Translations under genes and position numbers: made by a program
The notes under the pieces: generated by a model
The model's input: the letters and a program-made list of their open reading frames with translations, nothing else
What the model was told of the DNA's origin: nothing
Databases searched by the model: none
Part shown: positions 41,323-49,104 of the stretch, in pieces
Layout: each line of letters opens with the position of its first letter
How positions within the stretch are numbered: position 1 is the first letter of the stretch
From: Balneatrix alpica DSM 16621
GTDB lineage: Bacteria; Pseudomonadota; Gammaproteobacteria; Pseudomonadales; Balneatricaceae
Direction: 5' to 3'
DNA: 64,000 bases
Assembly (NCBI RefSeq): GCF_000619885.1
Contig: NZ_KK211041.1
Location: 205,191 to 269,190 of the forward strand

Positions 41323-42122
41323 GCAGCTGCGCCCCCACCGTATTACGCCGCATTATTGAGCGCAAAGTGCAAGAGGTGCAGGAGCGCCAGGCCAGCGTCA
41401 GTATCAGTGATCTACAGGCACGTATTGCCAGCCAATTGCCCTGTCGGGGCTTTTACCAGGCGATGCAGGCCAAGCTGGCTGCCGGTCAGTCGGCAGTAAT
41501 TGCCGAGGCCAAAAAGGCTTCCCCCAGTAAAGGTTTGCTGCGGGCGGATTTTCGTCCGGCGGAAATTGCCGCCTCCTATGAGCGGGGTGGTGCGGCCTGC
41601 CTGTCGGTGTTGACCGATCGTGACTTCTTTCAGGGCCACGAGGACTATCTGATTGAAGCCCGTGCTGCCTGCCAACTGCCGGTGATTCGCAAAGACTTTA
41701 TTATCGACCCCTATCAGGTCTATGAGGCCCGGGCGATTGGTGCGGATTGCATCCTGCTGATTGTTTCAGCGCTGGAGGATGGCCCCATGCAAGCCTTGCA
41801 CGATCTTGCCCTGGAGTTGGGGATGGATGTGCTGGTGGAGGTGCATGATGAGGCGGAGCTGGAACGTGCTCTGCGCCTGTCGACTCCTCTGATCGGCATT
41901 AATAACCGTAACTTGCATACCTTCGAAGTCAGCCTGGACAACACCTACCGTTTGCTGGAGAAGATTCCAGCGGATCGTATCGTTGTGACCGAGAGCGGTA
42001 TTCACTGCCGGGACGATGTGCAGGCGATGCGTGCCCATCAGGTCAACGCTTTCCTGGTAGGTGAAGCCTTTATGCGGGCGAGTGATCCTGGTGCCCAGCT
42101 GGCTGAGTTGTTCCAACCTTAA
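41319..42122 (+). CDS. trpC: Indole-3-glycerol phosphate synthase
   Basis: TrpC closes the indole ring from the carboxyphenylamino-deoxyribulose phosphate. The 267-residue TIM barrel has the family blocks [54 protein letters not shown]-type sequence, [14 protein letters not shown] and [13 protein letters not shown]. It is the last gene of trpEGDC and is not fused to TrpF. It is followed by two hairpins. Confidence 0.98.
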   Translation: MSSCAPTVLRRIIERKVQEVQERQASVSISDLQARIASQLPCRGFYQAMQAKLAAGQSAVIAEAKKASPSKGLLRADFRPAEIAASYERGGAACLSVLTDRDFFQGHEDYLIEARAACQLPVIRKDFIIDPYQVYEARAIGADCILLIVSALEDGPMQALHDLALELGMDVLVEVHDEAELERALRLSTPLIGINNRNLHTFEVSLDNTYRLLEKIPADRIVVTESGIHCRDDVQAMRAHQVNAFLVGEAFMRASDPGAQLAELFQP

Positions 42123-42141
42123 TAGGGTGCAGACTGAACAT

Positions 42142-42198
42142 CAGTGCCTGCTTGTTGCAGGCACTGTCATTATTAGGCAGCCGGCAGAAGTCCGGCTG
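42142..42198 (+). terminator. Tandem hairpins after trpC
   Basis: A perfect 10-bp inverted repeat with a 5-base loop (42142-42151 with 42157-42166) is followed 11 bases later by a 7-bp one (CAGCCGG at 42178-42184 with CCGGCTG at 42192-42198). Neither has a T run, so they could be Rho-dependent end structures, mRNA 3' stabilisers, or a control element of the osmC-like gene. Confidence 0.45.
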
Positions 42199-42223
42199 TA
42201 CCAATGAAGGAGCCTGAGTGTCC

Positions 42224-42646
42224 ATGAAAGCCGTTATCAACTGGCAAGACAACGTTAACTTTCTGGCCGAAACCGGTAGTGGCCATCAGATTATGATGGA
42301 TGGCTCACCAGACCACGGTGGGCAAAACAAAGGGGCCCGGCCGATGGAGTTACTCTTGGTTGGCCTGGGGGGCTGTACCTCCTTTGATGTGATGCTGATG
42401 CTGAAGAAATCCCGTCAGGAGGTCACCGATTGCCGTACCGAATTAACGGCGGAGCGTGCCGATGCGGTACCGGCGGTATTCACCAAGATCCATGTGCACT
42501 TTGTGGTAACCGGCCATAATTTGAAAGAAGCCCAGGTGAAGCGTGCGGTGGAGCTGTCAGCCGAGAAGTATTGTTCAGCCTCCATTATGTTGAGCCAGGG
42601 TGGGGTGGAAATTACCCATTCTTATGAAATCATCGCAGCAGCCTAA
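42224..42646 (+). CDS. OsmC family protein, YhfA-like
   Basis: A 140-residue OsmC-fold protein, most like E. coli YhfA: FLAETGSGHQIMMDGSPDHGG, MELLLVGLGGCTSFDVMLML (with the resolving Cys), then TKIHVHFVVTGHNLKEAQVKRA-type sequence, SAEKYCSASIMLSQGG and THSYEI. The two cysteines occupy the positions used for peroxide reduction in OsmC/Ohr, but YhfA activity is not established. I chose ATG 42224 on alignment with YhfA; GAAGGAG is 11 bases before it and only 5 before an in-frame GTG at 42218. The gene follows trpC, where Pseudomonas has vfr then this gene. Confidence 0.9.
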   Translation: MKAVINWQDNVNFLAETGSGHQIMMDGSPDHGGQNKGARPMELLLVGLGGCTSFDVMLMLKKSRQEVTDCRTELTAERADAVPAVFTKIHVHFVVTGHNLKEAQVKRAVELSAEKYCSASIMLSQGGVEITHSYEIIAAA

Positions 42647-42726
42647 CGGGGCTGGATCGCTGCCTGAAGGGAGCCCGGCCGCTATCTTGGGCCGGCTTGC
42701 CGAGGGGCCAATAACAAGGATTGAGA

Positions 42727-42948
42727 ATGAATAGCCAAGCCAATAATCCCCTGCATGGCATTACCCTGGAGCAGGTTGTTACCCGTCTGCAGGCACACTA
42801 TGGGTGGCAAGGGCTGGCTGAGCGGGTGGCATTGAACTGCTTTAAAAATGATCCTTCGATCAAGTCCAGCTTAAAGTTCTTGCGCAAAACACCTTGGGCG
42901 CGGGACAAGGTGGAAGCCCTCTTTATCGAGACCTTTGCCGGGCGCTAA
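42727..42948 (+). CDS. VF530 (DUF2132) family small protein
   Basis: A 73-residue protein of the VF530 family, recognised from [45 protein letters not shown] and VEALFIETF. The family has a solved small helical structure and is suspected of binding DNA; function is unproven. AAGGA lies 6 bases before the ATG at 42727. Confidence 0.9.
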   Translation: MNSQANNPLHGITLEQVVTRLQAHYGWQGLAERVALNCFKNDPSIKSSLKFLRKTPWARDKVEALFIETFAGR

Positions 42949-42978
42949 GTCAGTCTGACCTGCCTGCTCCAGCCGTTA

Positions 42979-43000
42979 TGGGGGCCAGCTTTGACCCCCA
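42979..43000. terminator. Hairpin between convergent VF530 and MFS genes
   Basis: TGGGGG and CCCCCA form a 6-bp GC stem with a 10-base loop 30 bases after the VF530 stop. No clear T run follows on either strand. Confidence 0.35.
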
Positions 43001-43039
43001 CTCCCTTTGCTTGCGATGGCAGGCTTCCTGCTCGGATGA

Positions 43040-44242
43040 TTACTTGGCGACGGCCAGTTCGCTAAAACGATCCTGATCTTTGATTGGCAGGTGAATAAAC
43101 ATAGCGAACAGCCCCAGGCCAATCGACAGCCACCACATCAGATCAAAGCTACCGGTAAGTTCCATCACCCAGCCCCCTAAGAAGGCGCCAAAGAAGCCGC
43201 CGATTTGGTGCGATAGCATCACCACCCCAAACAGTGTGGCCATATACGTAGGGCCAAACAGGTTGGCAACGGTGCCACTGGTTAAGGGCACGGTGGAGAG
43301 CCATAACAAGCCCATAGCGGCAGAGAACAGCAAAATCGTGGCCTGGGTTTTTGGGGCTAACCAAAACACCAGGATCACCAGTGCCCGCAGACCATAAATC
43401 AGTGATAACAGGTTTTTCGGTCGGTAGCGGCTGCCTAAATAGCCTGCACCTAAGGTGCCGACAATATTGGCTAAACCAATCATCGCCAATCCTTGAGCAG
43501 ACACCTGACTGGGTAGACCACAGAGGCTGACAAACGCAGGCAAATAGGTGGCAATAAAGGCCACATGAAAACCACAGACAAAGAAACCCATATTCAACAG
43601 CCAGTAATTACGATCCTGGCCAGCTTGGCGCAGGGCCTGGCTAATGCTTTGGCTCGGAGCTTGCACACCCAGTTGTGCCTTACCTTTCAGCAGGTAAGCA
43701 GCGGGGATAATAGTCAGGCAGAGCAGGCCGAGGAAAATATAGGCATCTTGCCAACCGAGCTCGCGGTTGAGTAGATCCAGCAAGGGGGCCATTAAAAATT
43801 GGCCAAGCGAGCCACCTGCGGACGCCAGTCCAAGCGCTTGTGCCCGCTTTTGTGGCGGGAAGGCACGCCCCACTGCACCGAGAACCAAGCCAAAGGTGGT
43901 GGCGCCTACCCCTAACCCCAGCACAATGCCAAGTAGCATGTGTAACTGCCAGTTATAACTGACCCAGGCACAACCAATCAGACTCAGGCTGTAGAGCAGG
44001 GCGCCGATTGCTAGCACTCGTCCTGTGCCGTAACGGTCAGCGAGGATGCCGGCGAAGGGGGAGGCCAGTCCCCACATCAGGTTTTGAATGGCAAAGGCGA
44101 GGCCAACACCGGTCAGGGTCAGGCTGGTGGCGGCGACCATATCCGGGATTAGCAGGCTGAGGGTTTGGCGTACCCCCAGGTTTAAGCCGAGAATCAGACA
44201 GCCCGCGGCCAAGATGGCGCGAGGGTGGGATAGTACAGACAT
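43040..44242 (-). CDS. Major facilitator superfamily transporter
   Basis: A 400-residue 12-span MFS carrier, with the loop 2-3 signature in GILADRYGTGRVLAIGALLY and a second copy-like GAGYLGSRYRPKNLLSLIYGLR between the halves. The sequence resembles the oxalate/formate and cyanate-type antiporter branch (LGLNLGVRQTLSLLIPDMV, LGLGVGATTFGLVLGAVGRAFPPQKRAQALG), but the substrate cannot be read from it. I chose ATG 44242 because AAGGAG is 6 bases upstream. It lies downstream of a LysR gene on the same strand with a 213-bp gap that probably has its own promoter. Confidence 0.9.
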   Translation of the reverse strand: MSVLSHPRAILAAGCLILGLNLGVRQTLSLLIPDMVAATSLTLTGVGLAFAIQNLMWGLASPFAGILADRYGTGRVLAIGALLYSLSLIGCAWVSYNWQLHMLLGIVLGLGVGATTFGLVLGAVGRAFPPQKRAQALGLASAGGSLGQFLMAPLLDLLNRELGWQDAYIFLGLLCLTIIPAAYLLKGKAQLGVQAPSQSISQALRQAGQDRNYWLLNMGFFVCGFHVAFIATYLPAFVSLCGLPSQVSAQGLAMIGLANIVGTLGAGYLGSRYRPKNLLSLIYGLRALVILVFWLAPKTQATILLFSAAMGLLWLSTVPLTSGTVANLFGPTYMATLFGVVMLSHQIGGFFGAFLGGWVMELTGSFDLMWWLSIGLGLFAMFIHLPIKDQDRFSELAVAK

Positions 44243-44455
44243 GCTGGCTCCTTGCATCAGCGCTGCTGCGTCGCAGCGGCAACGATCATGCTCTGCATTG
44301 TATGCATGGCTTGATGTTGAGGCTAATGCATAATTTGCAGCATCTTTATGCGTTTGCAGTATGAAGTGCAGGTGGAAAGATAAGTGTGTGATTCAGTCTG
44401 CAATACCGGTGTGCAGTGCAAGGAGTCGGCCATGCAAGCCAACTGCTGACCCTAT

Positions 44456-45322
44456 TTAGTTTGCTTGGGTATGTAGGCTGAGCCAATCGAATAGGGGCTG
44501 CAACTCCCCCAGTTGTGGCCGACTGAATAGCCAGGCCTGGGCATTGTGATCATCCTGTGCCCAGTCCAGAGCTTCTACCCCGCGGGGGGCTTGATGACGC
44601 AGCAGATTAGTAGGGATATAACCGTAACCGGCACCGGCGGCAATCCATTCCAGCTGCAAATTATAGCTACCCACCTCCAGCAGACCGCCGGGACTGGCCT
44701 GATGTTGTTGTAAGCGGTGTAACAGCAGACGACGCTGGCCACAGCCCTGGGGCAATACCACAAAACTGGCGCCATCCAGCTCGGCCCAACTTTGCGGATG
44801 CTCGCTGCCCAGTGGGCCAATCAGGCTAAGGGATTCTTTATGCAGGGGATGATGATGGATAGCGCTGGGTAGTTTGAGTCGTGGGCCAACCATGGCAAGC
44901 AGAATATCCAATTGGCCTTCCGCCACCTGCTGCAATAACTCATGGCTCCAGCCGCAGCTGATGCTTAACTCCAACTGGGGAAAATGTTGCCGCAAGCGCT
45001 GTAGTTGTGGGCCATCCAGCAAGTGGGTGGCACCATTGCTGAGACCCAGGCGGCAGCGGCTGGCCAGTTGAGGCTGAAAGAGTTGCTGTAACTGCTGCCA
45101 CTCTTGCAACAGTTTGCGGCACTGGGGCAGGGCTTTGCGTCCCTGTGGGGCTAACCGTGGCGGCTTGACGCTACGATCGAGCAATGTGGTGCCCAGGAAT
45201 TCTTCCAAGCGTTGTATCTGGCGCGAGACCGCGGGTTGACTCAGGTGCAGCTGCTTGGCAGCCGCCTGAATCGAACCACTATCACAGAGGGCAACGAAGG
45301 CTCGCAGCTCACTTAGGTACAT
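44456..45322 (-). CDS. LysR family transcriptional regulator
   Basis: A 288-residue LysR protein. The N-terminal winged helix is typical: LRAFVALCDSGSIQAAAKQLHLSQPAVSRQIQRLEEFLG region. It is followed by a two-lobe effector domain (about residues 90-285) with a Gln- and Leu-rich linker. It starts 14 bases after the MarR-type gene and may be read through from the TRAP operon. The likely targets are the MFS gene downstream or the TRAP operon; the effector is unknown. Confidence 0.93.
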   Translation of the reverse strand: MYLSELRAFVALCDSGSIQAAAKQLHLSQPAVSRQIQRLEEFLGTTLLDRSVKPPRLAPQGRKALPQCRKLLQEWQQLQQLFQPQLASRCRLGLSNGATHLLDGPQLQRLRQHFPQLELSISCGWSHELLQQVAEGQLDILLAMVGPRLKLPSAIHHHPLHKESLSLIGPLGSEHPQSWAELDGASFVVLPQGCGQRRLLLHRLQQHQASPGGLLEVGSYNLQLEWIAAGAGYGYIPTNLLRHQAPRGVEALDWAQDDHNAQAWLFSRPQLGELQPLFDWLSLHTQAN

Positions 45323-45336
45323 GCGGTAGGCTCAGC

Positions 45337-45888
45337 CTAGAGGGAAGCCGCGGCACGGGCTGCCTGATCATAAATCCCCGACAGGGCGCGCAGAAAGGCT
45401 CCTGTGTTGCTGATATCCTGCGGCGCAAAACCCAAGGCTTTCACCGACTCCAGCAGGCAGTCTTCACGAATTTCACGATAACGCTGGCACATTTGCTGGC
45501 CTAGCTCGGTGGTGCGATAGAGGGCCTCTTTACCGCGTTTTTCCGAGCTGACCACCTTCAGTTTCACCAGCTTTTTCAGCGCATAGGAAACGGTATGGGT
45601 GTCTTCGATATTCAATACCAGACAGATATCCGCTACCCGTTTGGCTCGCTCGCGGTGATTGATTGAGTGCAGCACCAGAATATCCAGTGAACCCAGCTCC
45701 GGCAGGCCACTGGCCGCCATACAGCGCACCATCCAACGGTTGAAGGCATGGCTGGCCATAATCAAACCAAACTCAAATTCAGACATTTCCGCCGCCTTGG
45801 CAGAGAGATGAGCAGAAGACACGATCGGCCCCACCAGCGAGGCTTTAAAGGCCGCTGCTTGGATGTCTTTATTGTTGTCTTCGCTCAT
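45337..45888 (-). CDS. MarR-type winged helix regulator
   Basis: A 183-residue regulator with a central winged helix. The core runs FNRWMVRCMAASGLPELGSLDILVLH, RVADICLVLNIEDTHTVSYALKKLVKLKVVSSEKRG and ALYRTTELGQQMCQRYR, which is the MarR topology of recognition helix then beta wing. It starts 9 bases after dctM, so it belongs to the TRAP operon and is the prime candidate to bind the palindromes in front of dctP and pxpA. Ligand unknown. Confidence 0.85.
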   Translation of the reverse strand: MSEDNNKDIQAAAFKASLVGPIVSSAHLSAKAAEMSEFEFGLIMASHAFNRWMVRCMAASGLPELGSLDILVLHSINHRERAKRVADICLVLNIEDTHTVSYALKKLVKLKVVSSEKRGKEALYRTTELGQQMCQRYREIREDCLLESVKALGFAPQDISNTGAFLRALSGIYDQAARAAASL

Positions 45889-45897
45889 CGTGACTCC

Positions 45898-47199
45898 TTA
45901 ATTACCCATCTGATTTGGCAGGTAGGTAACTATATCCGGAAACAGGGTGATTAAAACCACTGCACTGAAAATCAACAGGAAGTAAGGCAATGCTGCCTGG
46001 GCAACCCGCAGAATATTTTGTCCGGTGAGCCCCTGGATGACAAAAAGGTTAAAGCCAACCGGTGGAGTGATCTGTGACATTTCCACTACGATCACCAGGT
46101 AGACACCAAACCAAAGCAGATCTATCCCTGCTGCCTCAACCATCGGCAGAATCACTGAAGTGGTCAGCACCACCACAGAAATACCATCGAGAAAGCAGCC
46201 CAGCAGGATAAAGAACAGGGTCAGTGCCAACAGCAGAGCATAGGGAGAGAGCTCAAACTGGCCAATCCAGGCTGCCAGTTCGCGTGGCAGACCACTAAAG
46301 CCCATGGCGGTGGTGAGATAGGCGGCCCCCAGCAAGATAAAGGCGATCATGGTGGAGGTGCTGACAGTCCCCATCAGGGCTTCTTTAAAAGTACGCAGGC
46401 TAAGGGAGCCATAACGCCAGGACAGTAAGTGAGCCAAGGCCACCCCAACGGCGGCAGACTCGGTCGGGGAGGCGAAGCCTGCATAGATACTACCGATGAC
46501 ACCGATGATTAAGAGCAGCACCGGAATCAGCCGGCGGGAGCGATACAACTTTTCCCCCAGGCTTAAATGCTCGTGTTCTTGCGGGACTTTGCTCGGATTG
46601 AGCCAGGACCAGATACAAAGGTAGCCAGCAAACATGGCCATCAGCATTAAGCCAGGCAGTACCCCGGCAATAAACAGGCGGGCAATCGACTGATCGGTGG
46701 CCACCCCGTACACAATCAGAATGATGGAGGGGGGAATCAGCAAGCCCAGGGTAGCGGAGCCTGCCAGGGTGCCGAGGATCTGTTTCTGGTCATAACCGCG
46801 TTTGGTCAGCTCAGGAATCGACATCTTGCCAATGGTGGCGGCGGTGGCGGCGGAAGAGCCGGAAACCGCCGCAAAAATACCGCAGCCCAGCACGTTGGTG
46901 TGCAGTAAACGACCCGGTACCCGGCCGAGCCAGGGGGCTAAGCCAGTAAACATGTCTTCCGACAGTTTGGAGCGAAATAGCACTTCCCCCATCCAGATAA
47001 ACATCGGTAGGGCGGCCAGCTCCCAGGAGCTGCTGTGGCCAAAGAGAGTGAGGGCCAGGCTGTCACCAGCGGGAATCGAGGTAAACAGAGAAAGGGTCAA
47101 CCAAGCTACCCCAGTCAGGGCAAAGGCCACCCATAACCCCGCACCCAACAAGAGCAACAGGGCACAGAGTAAAAACAGGCTGATACTGAGCATATCCAT
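45898..47199 (-). CDS. dctM: TRAP transporter large permease (DctM type)
   Basis: A 433-residue membrane protein with about 12 spans and the DctM repeats: LAALPMFIWMGEVLFRSKLSEDMF, GCGIFAAVSGSSAATAATIGKMSIPELTKRGYD and GLLIPPSIILIVYG, with LGCFLDGISVVVLTTSVILP and ITPPVGFNLFVIQGL in the second half. It is the ion-driven translocation subunit. I chose ATG 47199, with AGGAG 6 bases upstream, 4 bases beyond the dctQ stop; the longer open frame overlaps dctQ and is not membrane-like. Confidence 0.95.
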   Translation of the reverse strand: MDMLSISLFLLCALLLLLGAGLWVAFALTGVAWLTLSLFTSIPAGDSLALTLFGHSSSWELAALPMFIWMGEVLFRSKLSEDMFTGLAPWLGRVPGRLLHTNVLGCGIFAAVSGSSAATAATIGKMSIPELTKRGYDQKQILGTLAGSATLGLLIPPSIILIVYGVATDQSIARLFIAGVLPGLMLMAMFAGYLCIWSWLNPSKVPQEHEHLSLGEKLYRSRRLIPVLLLIIGVIGSIYAGFASPTESAAVGVALAHLLSWRYGSLSLRTFKEALMGTVSTSTMIAFILLGAAYLTTAMGFSGLPRELAAWIGQFELSPYALLLALTLFFILLGCFLDGISVVVLTTSVILPMVEAAGIDLLWFGVYLVIVVEMSQITPPVGFNLFVIQGLTGQNILRVAQAALPYFLLIFSAVVLITLFPDIVTYLPNQMGN

Positions 47200-47203
47200 C
47201 GAC

Positions 47204-47740
47204 TTACTCCTGATGGCCGCTGAGTTCGAGGGTGTGGAAATCACCTTGCCAGACTTCAACCCAGGTGTGTGCCAGCGCCAAACTTAACAGCGCAAGGCCG
47301 AGGGTCATCAAGCTTTGTGGGATCCACAGCAGAATCGGCACCATGCCAATGGAAACATCATTAAATTGGTAACTTTCCAGGGTGAGGGTCAAGGCAAACC
47401 AGCAGGCATAGAGGCTAAGCGCCAAGGCAATGGCCAGAATCAGTAACTCCAGGCGGCGGCGCCATAGCCAGCCAAGGCGTTGAATCAGCAGAGTCACGCG
47501 AATATGGCCACCGACACGAAAGGTATAACTAAGGCCGGCAAAGGTGGCGGTTAACAGCATAAAACCGGTGATTTCAGCGAGGCCCGGGATATGTAATCCC
47601 CAGGGTTGCTGGCCGATCAGACTCAGCAACTTATCCCATACCCGGCCTAATACCTGTAACAGAATTAACCCCATGATGGCGCACAGGTTGAGCGCGGCCA
47701 GGGCGCCACTAAAGCGATAGAGATTATTTAGCGCGTGCAT
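47204..47740 (-). CDS. dctQ: TRAP transporter small permease (DctQ type)
   Basis: A 178-residue protein with four membrane spans. The family pattern is visible in GLILLQVLGRVW, LAEITGFMLLTATFAGLSYTFRVGGHIRVTLL and LGLALLSLALAHTWVEVWQG. I chose ATG 47740 (CAGGAG upstream) rather than the longer frame. It lies between dctP and dctM in the standard order; a strong hairpin separates it from dctP. Confidence 0.93.
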   Translation of the reverse strand: MHALNNLYRFSGALAALNLCAIMGLILLQVLGRVWDKLLSLIGQQPWGLHIPGLAEITGFMLLTATFAGLSYTFRVGGHIRVTLLIQRLGWLWRRRLELLILAIALALSLYACWFALTLTLESYQFNDVSIGMVPILLWIPQSLMTLGLALLSLALAHTWVEVWQGDFHTLELSGHQE

Positions 47741-47748
47741 AGAACACT

Positions 47749-47790
47749 CCTGGCCCACCCTTCCCAATCCTGAGAATGGTGGGCCCCAGG
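47749..47790 (-). promoter_or_regulatory. Intercistronic hairpin between dctP and dctQ
   Basis: CCTGGCCCACC (47749-47759) pairs with GGTGGGCCCCAGG (47778-47790), 11 bp with a two-base bulge, filling almost the whole gap between the two genes. There is no T run after it. Such hairpins usually protect the binding-protein mRNA or partly stop transcription, so that more binding protein than permease is made. Confidence 0.65.
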
Positions 47791-47791
47791 C

Positions 47792-48787
47792 TTATTGACG
47801 GTAAGCGTCCAGCACCGCTTGACCTTCGGCACCAGCGTTTTCCAGCCAGTTCTGCTCCATCTGCGCGCCTACCTTTTTCAGATCGGAGGTCAGATCCGCA
47901 TTGGGCTCGGATACTTTAATGCCATTGGCTTTCAGCTCGTCTAGCATTTTGGCGGTCTCTTGACGGCTCATTTCCCAGCCACGCTGTTCGGCGGTTTCGG
48001 CAGCCTTAAGTAGTTTGGCCTGGGTGTCGGCGTCCAGACGCTTAAAGGCCTTGGCATTCACAATCACCATATTTTTCGGTAGCCACAGCTGAGCATGGTT
48101 GAAGTCACTGAGGAAATCCCAGGCTTTGGAGTTCACCCCAGTGGAGGGAGAGGTGATCATGGCATCTACCCGGCCAGTGCTGAAGGCAGTGGGGATATCA
48201 GGCACTTCCACCTGGGTGGGCACTGAGCCGAGCAGCACCGCCAGAGTTTCACTGGACTCGTTATAGGCACGCATTTTTACCCCGGCCAGGTCTTCGATCT
48301 GGTTGACCGGGAATTTGGTGTAAATCCCCTGGGGAGGCCAGGGCACAGCAAATAGTAGTTGTAGACCTTGGGCTTCCAGCTTGGTGGACAGGGCTTGTTT
48401 GGAGGCTTGCCAGAGTTTCCAGGCTTCATCGTAGTTGGTTGCCAGGAAAGGCACGGAGTCGACCTCAAAGAGTGCATCTTCATTGGCCAGGCGCGACATG
48501 ATCAGTTCGCCAATAGGAACCAAGCCCTTGCGCACGGCATTTTTAATTTCCGGATGTTTAATCAGGGAGCCGTTAGAGTGCACGGTGATTTGCAGCTCAC
48601 CTGCGCTGGCCTCTGCTACTTCTTTGGCAAACTCACGGATGTTTTCGGTATGGAAGGTTTTATCGCCATAGGGAGTTGGCATATCCCAGGTGGTGGCAGC
48701 CTGCACGCTACTTGCCAGCAGGGTGGCGCTGAGGCCCAGAGCGCTGAGCATCGCGGTGAAGGTCAGGCGCGGAGTTCTGGTTTGCAT
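47792..48787 (-). CDS. dctP: TRAP transporter solute-binding protein (DctP type)
   Basis: A 331-residue periplasmic binding protein. A signal peptide (LTFTAMLSALGLSATLLASSVQA) is followed by a mature chain starting ATTWDMPTPYGDKTFHTENI. The family regions GVKMRAYNESSETLAVLLG, the ligand-carboxylate Arg in KMRAYN, VPDIPTAFSTGRVDAMITSPS and NMVIVNAKAF are present. The Arg implies an organic acid ligand, as for most TRAP systems. I chose ATG 48787 (AAGGA upstream). It is first in the operon and divergent from pxpABC, so pyroglutamate or a related acid is a candidate substrate by context only. Confidence 0.93.
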   Translation of the reverse strand: MQTRTPRLTFTAMLSALGLSATLLASSVQAATTWDMPTPYGDKTFHTENIREFAKEVAEASAGELQITVHSNGSLIKHPEIKNAVRKGLVPIGELIMSRLANEDALFEVDSVPFLATNYDEAWKLWQASKQALSTKLEAQGLQLLFAVPWPPQGIYTKFPVNQIEDLAGVKMRAYNESSETLAVLLGSVPTQVEVPDIPTAFSTGRVDAMITSPSTGVNSKAWDFLSDFNHAQLWLPKNMVIVNAKAFKRLDADTQAKLLKAAETAEQRGWEMSRQETAKMLDELKANGIKVSEPNADLTSDLKKVGAQMEQNWLENAGAEGQAVLDAYRQ

Positions 48788-48881
48788 CGTTGTTATCCTT
48801 GTTAGTGTTGTTGGATAACTCCCGACATGCAGGAGGGTGCGCATGCAGGAAGTGGTTAGCTTTTGTACAGAGACCCTTATC

Positions 48882-48910
48882 AAAGTAGACAGCTGTGAAG
48901 ATGTCGTCAA
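48882..48910 (-). promoter_or_regulatory. Probable dctP promoter
   Basis: On the minus strand, TTGACG (48905-48910) is 17 bases from TACTTT (48882-48887). The -35 is near consensus and the -10 is poor, as expected for an activated promoter. It lies about 95 bases before the dctP start. Confidence 0.45.
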
Positions 48911-48943
48911 ACAGTTTTAAAGTATTTTTAAAAAAATATGAAT

Positions 48944-48972
48944 ATTGTTTGCCAACAATTTATTAATAAATT
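48944..48972. promoter_or_regulatory. Overlapping palindromic operators between dctP and pxpA
   Basis: ATTGTT-TGCC-AACAAT (48944-48959) is a 6-bp inverted repeat around 4 bases. It overlaps by three bases a perfect 16-base palindrome, AATTTATTAATAAATT (48957-48972). Both are of a size bound by MarR- or GntR-type dimers. They lie about 35 bases upstream of the proposed dctP -35. Confidence 0.6.
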
Positions 48973-49104
48973 ATTAGTTAAGTCTGGTGATTTACTAGTC
49001 AGTGCTGGGCGGCAGAATCGGATACACTGCTCGGCAGGCCTACAGCAAATAAGAACACAGCCAGGTGCCGCGGGAAGCGCTACCTGAGCGGGGGAGAGGT
49101 ACCT

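Larger units (their letters stand above)
48788..49104. other. Divergent control region between dctP and pxpA
   Basis: 317 bases without a gene. It holds a dctP promoter (48882-48910), an AT-rich block at 48917-48980 and two overlapping palindromes (48944-48972). Towards pxpA I see GATACACT as a possible -10 at about 49020 but no good -35. GGGGGAGAGG before 49105 is the pxpA ribosome site. Confidence 0.7.

Noticed and set aside
47200-47259. Longer dctM N-terminus
   Set aside because: It overlaps dctQ and is polar, while the ATG at 47199 has AGGAG at 6 bases and leads straight into the first membrane span.
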